The notes: generated by a model from the letters alone, not told the origin. A DNA stretch of 33,779 nt from Candidatus Fermentibacter sp. (GCA_030373045.1 JAUCPW010000043.1:1-33779); one strand, 5' to 3'; numbered from the stretch's first letter, positions 23,576 through 31,192 are shown. A program made the numbers and translations.

Positions 23576-23649
23576 TGGCTGGGGAGCAGGGATTCGAACC
23601 CCGGTAGGCAGATCCAGAGTCTGCTGTCCTACCATTGGACGACTCCCCA
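23576..23649 (-). tRNA. tRNA-Gln (anticodon CTG)
   Basis: A full cloverleaf reads on the - strand. The acceptor stem is TGGGGAG/CTCCCCA followed by G and an encoded CCA. The D-arm is GTCC-AATGGTA-GGAC, the anticodon stem GCAGA/TCTGC holds the loop CTCTGGA (anticodon CTG, with T at 33), and the T-arm is CGGGG-TTCGAAT-CCCTG. Length is 74 bases with CCA. It decodes CAG for glutamine. It is a stand-alone gene whose 3' end faces repeat element 3. Confidence 0.97.
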
Positions 23650-23664
23650 GCGTCACGACGCCGG

Positions 23665-23694
23665 AAGATACGGGCGGGCCCGCGCGGGTGTCAA
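23665..23694 (-). promoter_or_regulatory. Promoter of the tRNA-Gln gene
   Basis: On the - strand a perfect TTGACA (23689-23694) is followed after 18 bases by TATCTT (23665-23670). The predicted start falls about 10 bases before the mature tRNA 5' end at 23649. Confidence 0.6.
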
Positions 23695-23856
23695 CGATCC
23701 GGCGGCGGAAGACGTCCCGGGCAGGCACCCCCGGGAGATGCAGTCCGCCCGGGTGCCGGGCCGCTGATGTCGTCGATCGGCCGGCAACGAAGGATAGCAG
23801 CAGTCATCTGTCGGACATCGCACGGTCCGCGGGTCCTGCCGATGACGGCCCGGTAC

Positions 23857-25341
23857 TCAGTCCGCCACGACCAGCTTCAGCGAGTACCCGGCGGAGATGC
23901 CCGTCGATACGAGATAGACGCCCGGGGGAAGCCCTTCGGTGTCCAGAGCGAAGAGCCCTTCGCCCGATGGCGTGAACTCCGCGTCCACCAGCCTTCCAGC
24001 CGCGTCGAACAGCGCAGGGGAGCCCGCACCCGGCCATGACACGACGACCCGGCCCAAAACCGGGTTGGGCCATGCCATGGGCGTCATCGAAGGCTGCCCC
24101 TCCCCGCCGATCCCCCCCGGAGTATGGTTCGGGAACAGGTCGCCCCACTCGATCCACTGCGGAGACTGCCCGTAGGAGGGCGATCCCGGAGCCGTGAAGG
24201 CCAGGCCTATCCTGCGGTCGGCCGGGATGAGGATCATGGTCTGCACCGTTCCGCCCGCACCCGGCACGGGTGCGAAGCCGACAGCCGCCATGAGGCCCCA
24301 CAGCCTGTCCAGCGTCATGGACGGGTCGGCCCCGATGGAGTCGGAGAGCAGGGCATACCTGTCGCACGCCACGGGCGGATACAGGACCCTGTGGTGGTTG
24401 GTCAGGCACAGGTGCTGCCGCGGCATCTCCGCGTCGTCCCAGGAATGCCGCACGGCCGATCCCGCGAGGTTGTTGATCTCGACCACCTCTCCCGGCTCCT
24501 CCGGCGCGAGGGCTTCGGGAGCGAGAAGGTGGATGCAGTACGAGCAGCTCCTGTTCCAGTTCGTAAGGGCCGCCTCGACATCAAGGATGTCGTGTTTCCC
24601 GCTGTTGTCGAAGTCCAGGGCGGAGAGGCCCAGCGCCTGGGCGGCGCAGATCGGGACGAACGCAGGCTCCCACTTCTCGATGCCGTAGTAGTTGCCCATG
24701 TCGAGGGCGGCGCAGACCCCGTACTCGTTCATCCCCGACAGGCAGCCCATGAAGCCCGCCATGCCCACCGAGATCCAGTCGTTCCCGATCTCGGGATCGA
24801 GCGTGAAGAGGACCTGGTGTTCGAGCAGCACGGAGCCTGTGTCGATGAAGTAGTCGAGGTTGCGCGACATCGCGGGATCCCCCCCGAGGACGGGATCGGC
24901 CGCGGTCGCGTCGCCCCAGGCGCTCGTGCTGCTGCAAGAGACGAACCTGTTCGCCATGAGGTCGCTCAGATCTGGCGCCGAAGCGGCGACGTAGACGTCC
25001 AGAGTGTCCAGGTCCCGCCCGAAGACGGACGAGTACAGGCCGCAGGTATCCGCCATGCCGGCGAGCATGCCGGAAGCCATCTTCCTGAATTCGAGCGGGA
25101 ACTGGAAGTGCTCCTCGACGAAGCGGCGTGCCGTCTCGACGCCGCCCGTCCCGCCCGCCAGCTCGACGAGGTAGACCTCGTAGAGATCCATGATCTCCGG
25201 CCCGAGCAGATATCCCTCGGCGTATCCCATGTCGCCCCAGGAGCCCCACAGATTGACCACCCTCACGGGGCCCGCGTACTCGATCGAACCGTTCGGCTGC
25301 CCCAGCACGGCCGCGAAGACCAGGGCGGCCGCGGCGGTCAC
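23857..25341 (-). CDS. Secreted C45-type Ntn hydrolase (acyltransferase/amidase family) with sorting domain
   Basis: Predicted 494 residues. The start is the GTG at 25341, which overlaps the preceding gene's TGA (GTGA). It opens a signal peptide (MTAAAALVFAAVLG, then Q-P-N-G-S). The family is inferred from the early M-G-Y-A-E-G-Y-L-L-G-P-E motif, the S-C-S-S-T-S-A-W-G-D site (Cys136 the expected autoprocessing nucleophile) and M-S-R-N-L-D-Y (R160, N161). These match peptidase family C45 / acyl-CoA:6-APA acyltransferase-like and phospholipase-B-like Ntn hydrolases. A long middle domain follows. The last 90 or so residues (AWPNPVLGRVVV to PPGVYLVSTG) are the sorting module. It is the last gene of a three-gene operon with two transglutaminase-fold proteins, suggesting a shared amide-bond substrate outside the cytoplasm. 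Confidence 0.8.
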   Translation of the reverse strand: MTAAAALVFAAVLGQPNGSIEYAGPVRVVNLWGSWGDMGYAEGYLLGPEIMDLYEVYLVELAGGTGGVETARRFVEEHFQFPLEFRKMASGMLAGMADTCGLYSSVFGRDLDTLDVYVAASAPDLSDLMANRFVSCSSTSAWGDATAADPVLGGDPAMSRNLDYFIDTGSVLLEHQVLFTLDPEIGNDWISVGMAGFMGCLSGMNEYGVCAALDMGNYYGIEKWEPAFVPICAAQALGLSALDFDNSGKHDILDVEAALTNWNRSCSYCIHLLAPEALAPEEPGEVVEINNLAGSAVRHSWDDAEMPRQHLCLTNHHRVLYPPVACDRYALLSDSIGADPSMTLDRLWGLMAAVGFAPVPGAGGTVQTMILIPADRRIGLAFTAPGSPSYGQSPQWIEWGDLFPNHTPGGIGGEGQPSMTPMAWPNPVLGRVVVSWPGAGSPALFDAAGRLVDAEFTPSGEGLFALDTEGLPPGVYLVSTGISAGYSLKLVVAD

Positions 25342-26330
25342 AGTTCCAGCTCCATGTCGGCCAGCCTCATCTCGAACACCCCTCCTGCCGTGACCCCGGC
25401 CGGCGCCGAGGCGAAGCGCACCCCTCCCGTCGGAAGCCTCCGCGAGAGATGGACCATGTACGAGCCCTCCCCCACTTCGATGGAGCAGGGCAGCGACGGA
25501 TCGAGTTCGACCCAGTCGAGGGGGACGTAGCGGCCGGGGCAGGGGATCGAGACTGCGAGGAGAAGGCTGTCCGAAGGCCCCTCGACGGGGGAGAAGGATA
25601 TCGTCCCGGTGGGGACGAGTTCGGATGTCACGTATTCGTCGCCGGCCACGGCGAGCGAGAGGCCGTCGAAACCCGCCGGCAGGCTGTCGGACGGAAGAGG
25701 AACGGGGATCCATCCTGCCCCGTCCCAGTATTCGAGCCATCCGCCCTCGCGGCCCGCCGTGCCCTGGAACCAGCCCAGCACGGCGCGCACGGGGATGCCC
25801 AGCGATCTGAGGCTCGAGCCCAGGAGCACGCGCAGTTCCACGGGCGTTCCGCCCCCCGAGGCGAGTACGTCCCTGGGGCCTGCAACTCCTCCCATGATGT
25901 CGGGCTGGCGCACCCTCATGGTGCCGATGCTCCAGCGTACGCGCTCGACCACGGCCGCCAGGGTCGTGTCCGAGTCGGCGAGCCTGGCGTTCCAGTGGGT
26001 CATCAGGGGAGTGCGGTAGGCCGTCACGGGCTCGTCGTCGAACCTGTACTGCAGCAGGAAATCCATGAACAGGCTGTCGGGCATCGAGTCGACCCAGGAG
26101 TCGCGGGAGTCGAGAGCGCCGATGACGTGGTCCATCAGCGCCTCCGAGTTCATCTCGAGCCTGTCGAGCCTCGGGATGGTCGAGAAGAGCTCCTCCATGC
26201 AGGAGAGCATCTCTCCGCGCCCGGAAGAGAGCGCCTCCGACCAGAATACGGCGTTCCCCGGCGTCTCGGCCAGGAGGCTGTCGCGCGCCTCGGGGGTCAG
26301 GACGGACAGGACTGCTGCGAGAAGTATCAC
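25338..26330 (-). CDS. Inactive-looking transglutaminase-fold paralogue
   Basis: Predicted 330 residues, from a GTG at 26330 that overlaps the upstream gene's stop (GTGA). The start is a short hydrophobic leader (MILLAAVLSVLTPE), probably a signal peptide. It aligns along its length with the gene at 26327-27310: MPDSLFMDFLLQYRFDDEP with IPDSIFLRYVLPVRVSQEP, and GTPVELRVLLGSSLRSLGIPV with GRCEELTILQMDALRAVSIPC. At the catalytic Cys position it has Pro163, and at the catalytic His position Gly196 (G-G-W-L-E-Y-W against N-H-A-W-T-E-V-W). The fold is kept but the triad is lost, so it probably binds substrate or partners the active copy. The C-terminal 110 residues form a beta-domain (VAGDEYVTSELVPTG). 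Confidence 0.75.
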   Translation of the reverse strand: MILLAAVLSVLTPEARDSLLAETPGNAVFWSEALSSGRGEMLSCMEELFSTIPRLDRLEMNSEALMDHVIGALDSRDSWVDSMPDSLFMDFLLQYRFDDEPVTAYRTPLMTHWNARLADSDTTLAAVVERVRWSIGTMRVRQPDIMGGVAGPRDVLASGGGTPVELRVLLGSSLRSLGIPVRAVLGWFQGTAGREGGWLEYWDGAGWIPVPLPSDSLPAGFDGLSLAVAGDEYVTSELVPTGTISFSPVEGPSDSLLLAVSIPCPGRYVPLDWVELDPSLPCSIEVGEGSYMVHLSRRLPTGGVRFASAPAGVTAGGVFEMRLADMELEL

Positions 26331-27310
26331 TGTTCCGCCTCCTGGTTCAGAAGGGCCAGCCCCGGCAGGGGCGAGCCCATCTCCGGGGTGACCGTCACCG
26401 AGTCTCCCTCCGGAACCTCCACCACCGCGGACACGATCGGCCATCCCCATGTCAGCATGTAGGATCCCGGCCCGAGGTCGATCCGGTCGATGCCCCGGCC
26501 GAGGCGCACCAGCGGCCGCAGGGCGCCCCAGTTGACGATGGATACGTACACCGGCCCCCCGAAGGAGCCGCTTATCCCCAGGCTGCCCGTGGGCGCGTAG
26601 TCGGACGTGACATTGACCAGGCATCCGTGCCCGCGCTGTACGATGGCTCCGGGCACCGAATCCTGGGTCACGGCCACCACGAGGGCGGCCCTGGAGGCAT
26701 TGGCCTCGAACCAGGTCGGCTGCGTGAGGGAGTCCACCGCCGAGCCCGACTCCGTCGAGATCCAGCCCGCGGGCGTCCAGACCTCGGTCCAGGCGTGGTT
26801 GTTGTCGCACACCGTCCACCAGGGCGTGTAGACCTGGCGGCAGGGGATGCTCACCGCCCTGAGGGCGTCCATCTGCAGGATCGTGAGCTCCTCGCATCGC
26901 CCTGCGCCGCTCGAGAGCGTGACCAGGGGCGACTGGTCACGCCTCTGCGTCTGCAGGAAGACCGTCTTCTCGTCGCACCAGGCCATCACGCGCACCGCGG
27001 CCTCTGCTATGCCGCCGGCATCGGCCACGACCGGCGCGAGCGAGTCGAAGAAGGCGGGGCGCCACGCCGTGAGAGGCTCCTGGCTCACGCGCACCGGCAG
27101 CACGTACCTCAGGAATATCGAGTCGGGGATCAGGCCGCCCCACGGCATGCTGTCGCGCGCCATGAGGGCCGTGCCGACGTTGTCGGCCATGATGCCGGAA
27201 TAGGCCGGCACGAGGTCGCAGGCCGGAGAGTTGTCCGCGAGGTCTGCCGCGGCCTCCCCGGGCGTCACGGTACCGGACAGGATCAGGAACAGGATGGACA
27301 TCATGGCCAT
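26327..27310 (-). CDS. Secreted transglutaminase-like cysteine protein
   Basis: Predicted 327 residues. The ATG at 27310 follows AAGGAGG, and the leader (MAMMSILFLILSGTVTPG) is a signal peptide. The transglutaminase-like core is G-A-G-R-C-E-E-L-T-I-L-Q-M-D-A-L-R-A-V-S-I-P-C-R-Q-V (Cys139 nucleophile) and D-N-N-H-A-W-T-E-V-W-T-P-A-G-W (His172). The third residue is probably the Glu in I-S-T-E-S-G, in place of the more usual Asp. Such domains act as proteases, amidases or crosslinking enzymes. The C-terminal part resembles a beta-sandwich (VNVTSDYAPTGSLGISG). It is first in the operon with the inactive paralogue and the C45-type hydrolase. Confidence 0.8.
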   Translation of the reverse strand: MAMMSILFLILSGTVTPGEAAADLADNSPACDLVPAYSGIMADNVGTALMARDSMPWGGLIPDSIFLRYVLPVRVSQEPLTAWRPAFFDSLAPVVADAGGIAEAAVRVMAWCDEKTVFLQTQRRDQSPLVTLSSGAGRCEELTILQMDALRAVSIPCRQVYTPWWTVCDNNHAWTEVWTPAGWISTESGSAVDSLTQPTWFEANASRAALVVAVTQDSVPGAIVQRGHGCLVNVTSDYAPTGSLGISGSFGGPVYVSIVNWGALRPLVRLGRGIDRIDLGPGSYMLTWGWPIVSAVVEVPEGDSVTVTPEMGSPLPGLALLNQEAEQ

Positions 27311-27342
27311 CGACCGCTCCTCCTTCCTATACTATTGCCACC

Positions 27343-27696
27343 ATGAAGAAGTTCGTCATCGCCTGGGCGGTAGCGTCGGCCAGCCTGTATCTGGTGTCGC
27401 TCCTGCTCGGCCCCGACATGGAGTTCGAGGGAATACTGCCCGTGGTATGGACGGCCCTGCTGCTGGGCCTCCTGAACGCCATAGTCGCGCCCGTCGTGAA
27501 ACTTCTGACGTGCCCGGTGTACCTGCTGACGCTCGGCCTGTTCAGGTTCGTGGTGAGCGCGGCCTTCCTGCTAATCGCGCGGTCGGTGGTGCACGGGTTC
27601 TGGATATCCGGGTTCTGGTGGGCCCTCCTGGCCTCGGTTCTCATCTCCCTGGCCACCACCCTCATCGGGTCCATCATCAAGTCGGACGACAACTGA
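27343..27696 (+). CDS. Phage holin family 4_2 / YvlD-like membrane protein
   Basis: Predicted 117 residues with four hydrophobic helices (FVIAWAVASASLYLVSLLLG, ILPVVWTALLLGLLNAIV, TCPVYLLTLGLFRFVVSAAF, WALLASVLISLATTLIG). The A-L-L-L-G-L-L-N-A-I-V-A-P-V-V-K-L-L-T-C-P motif is typical of PF04020 (YvlD), a widespread small inner-membrane protein family that is not a true phage holin. The gene starts 32 bp from the divergent transglutaminase gene. There is no ribosome binding site, and a TATACT (27328-27333) lies about 10 bases before the ATG, so it may be read from a leaderless transcript. Its end overlaps the next, convergent gene by 20 bp. Confidence 0.8.
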   Translation: MKKFVIAWAVASASLYLVSLLLGPDMEFEGILPVVWTALLLGLLNAIVAPVVKLLTCPVYLLTLGLFRFVVSAAFLLIARSVVHGFWISGFWWALLASVLISLATTLIGSIIKSDDN

Positions 27697-28369
27697 GGAT
27701 GCCGACGGGGGTGCCCTCGCACCCCTGACCAAGAGGATTGTCCGAGAGGGCCTCCACGATCAGGGCCCTGTCCATGTCCGCCGGCCAGCATCCCAGCACG
27801 TTCCCCCCGAGATCGTTGATGTCGACCACGGCGGCCCGGCACGCGAAGGCCCTGCCGAGCCTCTCGGCCACGCGGTCCGGCTCCAGAGGCGCGAGGCTGA
27901 CGGCCCTGTCGAAAGGCGGGATGGTTCCACTGGTGGGTCCGTCTATCGAGCGCGCGAGCGGGCCGGCGATCCTGTAGAAGTCGCCCCTGCGCCCGAAGAG
28001 TCTGGTGAAGGCGGAAACCGCGGCGGCCAGCAGGATCCTGGGAACACCCACCTCGCGCAGCGCGCATTCCATGGTTTCGGGCATGCCCAGCCCGATGCCG
28101 GCCGGAGTCTTCGTGACGAACCGCGACAGCAGACGGGCAAGGGGCCTGGCCACGAGCTTCCCCTCGTCGAGCAGGAAGTACCTTCCCTGGCTGGCGCCCA
28201 CGGCCTTCTCGCTGACGAAGAGCACATCCTCCGGGCCCGGGGAGAGGCCCTCGCGTGCAAGACCTTCCGATATGGCGGCAACCAGGTCCACCCCTGCGAG
28301 GATGAGCCCGGTGCGAACCGGCGTCCTGGAAAAACGCCCTCCGCGGACGACGATCTCCCGCTGCTTCAT
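27677..28369 (-). CDS. Coenzyme F420-0:L-glutamate ligase (CofE)-like protein
   Basis: Predicted 230 residues from ATG at 28369, preceded by GGAGGG at good spacing. The family (PF01996) is recognised from D-V-L-F-V-S-E-K-A-V-G-A-S-Q-G-R, then R-F-V-T-K-T-P-A-G-I-G-L-G-M-P-E-T-M, D-G-P-T-S-G-T-I-P-P-F-D-R-A-V and A-V-V-D-I-N-D-L-G-G-N-V-L-G. In methanogens and actinobacteria CofE adds glutamates to F420-0 using GTP. In organisms without F420, relatives of this family occur with unknown roles. No other F420 genes are visible, so the substrate is uncertain. It is divergent from the creatininase-family gene. Confidence 0.8.
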   Translation of the reverse strand: MKQREIVVRGGRFSRTPVRTGLILAGVDLVAAISEGLAREGLSPGPEDVLFVSEKAVGASQGRYFLLDEGKLVARPLARLLSRFVTKTPAGIGLGMPETMECALREVGVPRILLAAAVSAFTRLFGRRGDFYRIAGPLARSIDGPTSGTIPPFDRAVSLAPLEPDRVAERLGRAFACRAAVVDINDLGGNVLGCWPADMDRALIVEALSDNPLGQGCEGTPVGILSCRPT

Positions 28370-28370
28370 G

Positions 28371-28376
28371 TATAAT
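28371..28376 (+). promoter_or_regulatory. Perfect TATAAT upstream of the creatininase-family gene
   Basis: TATAAT lies 54 bases before the ATG at 28430, in the 60-bp gap between divergent genes. No convincing -35 box is found 17 bases upstream, so this is a weak call. Confidence 0.3.
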
Positions 28377-28429
28377 CCCTCCGGTGCGTGATATGATTCA
28401 GCGCACTTCCGGGAACAAGCGGGGGATCG

Positions 28430-29161
28430 ATGGAACTGAGCGGGTCCACCACTGCCGACGTAGCGGGATACCTCACCCGGCGGAGCGCCGTCGTGGTGCC
28501 CCTCGGGAGCACCGAGCAGCACGGCGCCCTGGCGCCCGTCGACTGCGACGCGGCCGTGGTCTCCGCCCTGTGCCGCGAGGCCTCCGCCAGGACGGGCGTC
28601 CTCTGTGCGCCGGCGCTGCCCTTCGGCTCCTCCGAGTGCCACATGTCCTTCCCCGGCACCGTCAGCCTCTCGGACCCCACGCTCGTTGCCATCCTGGAGG
28701 ACGTCGCAGGCAGCCTGATACGACACGGGTTCCGGTCGATCCTGCTCCTCAGCGGCCACGGGGGGAACCGGGCCGCCGCCACGGAGGCCGTCGAAGGGCT
28801 GCGCAGCCGACATCCCGGCATCGGCCTGGCCTACATGGGCTACTGGGAGCTGCCGGGGGCGAAGGATCTGGAGAAAAGGCTCTTCGAGGGGCGCAGCGGC
28901 TATCACGCCACCGCCTCGGAGGTCTCGATGTACATGCACCTGTTCCCGGGCTTCAGGCCCCCGGACGAAGCGCTGAGGCAGTATCCGCCCTCGCCTTCTA
29001 TGCGCCTGTCGGCGTCAGGGTGGCGGGATGCCTATCCCGACGGCCCCGCCGGCGTGGATGCGAGGCAGGTTTCGGCCCGGAAGGGCGCCGAGATGTTCGG
29101 GTTCCTCTGCGGGAGCCTGGCCGGAGTCCTGGAGGGGATGGCCGGTGGCTCGGGAGTCTGA
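28430..29161 (+). CDS. Creatininase-family metal-dependent amidohydrolase
   Basis: Predicted 243 residues, ATG at 28430 after GGGGGA. The metal-binding signature is V-P-L-G-S-T-E-Q-H-G (residues 23-32, with Glu29 and His31), then Asp38/Asp40, and L-L-S-G-H-G-G-N (His110). A further Glu in A-S-E-V-S-M-Y is expected to complete the site. The family (PF02633) includes creatininase, the mycofactocin peptidase MftE and the archaeal formamide hydrolase ArfB that serves riboflavin and F420 synthesis. The F420 ligase-like gene is its immediate divergent neighbour, which makes a cofactor role plausible but unproven. The gene overlaps the following ABC ATPase gene by 17 bp. Confidence 0.85.
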   Translation: MELSGSTTADVAGYLTRRSAVVVPLGSTEQHGALAPVDCDAAVVSALCREASARTGVLCAPALPFGSSECHMSFPGTVSLSDPTLVAILEDVAGSLIRHGFRSILLLSGHGGNRAAATEAVEGLRSRHPGIGLAYMGYWELPGAKDLEKRLFEGRSGYHATASEVSMYMHLFPGFRPPDEALRQYPPSPSMRLSASGWRDAYPDGPAGVDARQVSARKGAEMFGFLCGSLAGVLEGMAGGSGV

Positions 29162-30035
29162 TGCCGCGGTCTCGATATCCGGCCTCTGCGTCGATTACGG
29201 ACGCAACCGCGTTCTCGACGGGTTCGACATGGCGGTGGAGGGCCGCACGGTCCACGGGCTGCTCGGCCGGAACGGCGCGGGCAAGACCACGACCATCAGG
29301 GCGATCGCAGGCCTCATGGAGCCCTCCCGGGGCGGCCTCGCTGTGCTCGGCAGGCAGCCGCACGCCGATCCTTCGGTGCGCAGGCTACTGTCGATCCTCC
29401 CTTCCGAGGACGGCCTGATCCCCGGGCTTACCATCACCGAGAACCTGGTCTGCTGGGCGCGCTTCTGGGGCGTCGGCAGGCGCGATGCCGCCCGGGCCGC
29501 ATCGGAGGCCCTGGAGGCGGTGGGCATGGAGGGCGACCCCGCGCGCAGGGTGGGTTCCCTCTCCACGGGGAACAGGCGGCTGGCCGCCCTGGCGCGGACG
29601 TTCATGGTGCCCTCCGAGATAGTGATCCTGGACGAGCCCACGTCGTCGCTCGACCCGGTCGTGTCGGCAAGGATACGCAGCGTGATCGCCTCGATGTCGC
29701 ACGAGAGGACCGTGATCCTCTCGACGCACAACCTCGAGGAGGCTCAGGAGCTCTGCTCGACGGTCACGATCATCCACCACGGCCGGCGTGTCTTCGAGGG
29801 GCCGCCGGGCGGGTCCTCGCCCGAGGGGCGGTACCTGCTCAGGGTGGATTCGGATGCGCCCTCCTGGAGAGGGTTGCCGCTCGAGCGCAGGCCGGACGGG
29901 TTCCTCCTCCTGGAGTCCGGCCTCCCCGCCGCCGAGACCCTGGCCGGGCTCGTCAGGGAAGGGATCCGGGTCACCGAGTTCAGGCCCGCGCTCGGATCGC
30001 TGACGGAGATCTTCATGGAGGTGGCGGGATCGTGA
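29145..30035 (+). CDS. ABC transporter ATP-binding protein
   Basis: Predicted 296 residues. The GTG at 29145 is preceded by GGAGGGG and lies inside the end of the creatininase-family gene. Walker A is G-R-N-G-A-G-K-T-T-T (residues 41-50), the signature is the variant L-S-T-G-N-R-R-L, and Walker B is I-V-I-L-D-E-P-T-S-S-L-D-P, followed by the H-loop (S-T-H-N-L-E-E-A). A C-terminal extension of about 80 residues is typical of CcmA/NatA-like subunits. It pairs with the ABC-2 permease that starts four bases before its stop. The pair probably exports an unknown compound. Confidence 0.92.
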   Translation: MARESDAAVSISGLCVDYGRNRVLDGFDMAVEGRTVHGLLGRNGAGKTTTIRAIAGLMEPSRGGLAVLGRQPHADPSVRRLLSILPSEDGLIPGLTITENLVCWARFWGVGRRDAARAASEALEAVGMEGDPARRVGSLSTGNRRLAALARTFMVPSEIVILDEPTSSLDPVVSARIRSVIASMSHERTVILSTHNLEEAQELCSTVTIIHHGRRVFEGPPGGSSPEGRYLLRVDSDAPSWRGLPLERRPDGFLLLESGLPAAETLAGLVREGIRVTEFRPALGSLTEIFMEVAGS

Positions 30036-30760
30036 GCGCCGGCGCCGTCTTCGCGAGGGACTGGCTCCACTTCAGGAGCATCATGGGGAGGATCGGCTTC
30101 ATCCGGTTCTTCGCGGTCTACTGCGTTCTCCTCGGGATCTTCGTCCCCACGAGGTTCGACGATCCCAGGGCCGCCCCGGTCGTTTTCGCCCTCATCCCCA
30201 TGTACCTGGCAGGCCCGCTGGCAGTGGACGCGATAGCAGGCGAGCGCGACAGGAAGACGCTCGAAGCGCTTCTGCACACCCCCGTGTCCCCGTCGGCCCT
30301 CACCCTCGGCAAGCTGCTGTTCCCCGTAGCCGTGGCCATGGCCCTTTCCACGGCGGCCGTCGCGAGCAACGCGCTATACTCGATGGCGGCCTCGCGCCCG
30401 CTCGCAGGCCCGGCCGACCTGGGCGCAGCCCTCGCGATGGGCGTCCCCCTGTCGCTGCTCTTCTCGGCGCTCGGCCTCCACATATCCCTGGGGGCGAAGT
30501 CGTCGCGCAGCGGTCAGCAGTGGTACTCGATATCGCTGCTGGCGTTCACCATCGGGCTGCCCCTCGCCCTCAGGTCGCTCCTGCCCGCCCTGGACGCCGG
30601 AACGGCAGCAGCCCTCGGGCGGCTCTTCGAGGGCGGGGTGCTGTCCGGCGGGACGGCTCTCCTTTTCGCCTCCATGCTGACAGCCGCCCTGGCACTCGCA
30701 TGTCTGGCGTATCGCCGCTTCCGGAGGCTCTGGACCATGAACTCCGGATCGCAGCCCTGA
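30032..30760 (+). CDS. ABC-2 type transporter permease
   Basis: Predicted 242 residues. The GTG start at 30032 overlaps the ATPase gene's stop (GTGA). About six transmembrane segments are visible (FIRFFAVYCVLLGIFV, VVFALIPMYLAGPLAVDAI, KLLFPVAVAMALSTAAVA, GVPLSLLFSALGLHI, ISLLAFTIGLPLALRSL, ALLFASMLTAALALACLA). The loop G-E-R-D-R-K-T-L-E-A-L-L-H-T-P-V-S is the coupling segment characteristic of NatB/ABC-2 permeases. It forms a transporter with the protein at 29145-30035. Confidence 0.88.
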   Translation: MSAGAVFARDWLHFRSIMGRIGFIRFFAVYCVLLGIFVPTRFDDPRAAPVVFALIPMYLAGPLAVDAIAGERDRKTLEALLHTPVSPSALTLGKLLFPVAVAMALSTAAVASNALYSMAASRPLAGPADLGAALAMGVPLSLLFSALGLHISLGAKSSRSGQQWYSISLLAFTIGLPLALRSLLPALDAGTAAALGRLFEGGVLSGGTALLFASMLTAALALACLAYRRFRRLWTMNSGSQP

Positions 30761-30772
30761 CGGGAGGTGCAC

Positions 30773-31096
30773 ATGCCGGAACCCGTGGTGGAACTGGTCA
30801 CGACCGTTCCGAATCCCGATCTGGGGAGGGACATCGGCAGGGAGGCGGTGAAGGCCGGGCTCGCGGCCTGCGCCCAGGTCTCCGGACCCGTGACGAGCAT
30901 CTACTCCTGGAAGGGCGGGCTCGAGGAGGAGCAGGAATGGAGGATCCGGTTCAAGACCTTCCGGAACCTCGCCTCCGACCTCGGGGAGTTCGTCCGCGCC
31001 AGGCACCCCTACGAGGTCCCCGAGATCGTCGTCCTCCCGATTTCGTCGGCATCGGACGACTATCTCTCCTGGATGGGCGGGGTGACCCGCTCCTGA
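30773..31096 (+). CDS. cutA: CutA1-family divalent-cation tolerance protein
   Basis: Predicted 107 residues, the usual length of the family. The ATG at 30773 follows GGGAGGT; a GTG six bases earlier is part of the ribosome binding site and is rejected. Recognised motifs are V-T-T-V-P-N-P, A-G-L-A-A-C-A-Q-V, S-I-Y-S-W-K-G, E-E-E-Q-E-W-R-I-R-F-K-T and H-P-Y-E-V-P-E-I. CutA is a trimeric cytosolic protein linked to copper tolerance in E. coli, with a signalling-like ferredoxin fold. It follows the permease gene by 12 bp, so it is probably in the same transcript. Confidence 0.92.
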   Translation: MPEPVVELVTTVPNPDLGRDIGREAVKAGLAACAQVSGPVTSIYSWKGGLEEEQEWRIRFKTFRNLASDLGEFVRARHPYEVPEIVVLPISSASDDYLSWMGGVTRS

Positions 31097-31122
31097 CCCC
31101 CGCAGCCTGAACCCAGCCATCC

Positions 31123-31151
31123 TTGACACGGCATCCCTTCCGGGATAAAAT
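31123..31151 (+). promoter_or_regulatory. Strong sigma-70-type promoter of the Rrf2-hcp-cupin operon
   Basis: Perfect TTGACA (31123-31128), a 17-base spacer and TAAAAT (31146-31151). The start of transcription would be near 31158, about 35 bases before the ATG at 31193. It is the best consensus promoter in the window. Confidence 0.8.
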
Positions 31152-31152
31152 A

Positions 31153-31166
31153 GGAATCGTGAATCC
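31153..31166. promoter_or_regulatory. Candidate Rrf2 operator
   Basis: GGAATCGTGAATCC is an imperfect dyad of the form GGANTCNNGANTCC. It sits directly after the -10 box and across the predicted start, where a repressor of the operon would bind. Larger flanking GGGAT/ATCCC repeats (31142-31146, 31163-31167) add symmetry. Confidence 0.55.
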
Positions 31167-31192
31167 CAATTCCCGAAAGGTGATGGAGGGTG

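Noticed and set aside
23857-25740. Longer form of the C45-type hydrolase starting at 25740
   Set aside because: The added 133 residues are Arg/Pro/Gly-rich antisense-like sequence overlapping the transglutaminase paralogue; the GTG at 25341 gives a signal peptide and a 4-bp overlap.
27343-27696. Prophage remnant because of the 'holin' family name
   Set aside because: PF04020/YvlD proteins are common chromosomal membrane proteins and no phage structural, integrase or lysis genes are nearby.
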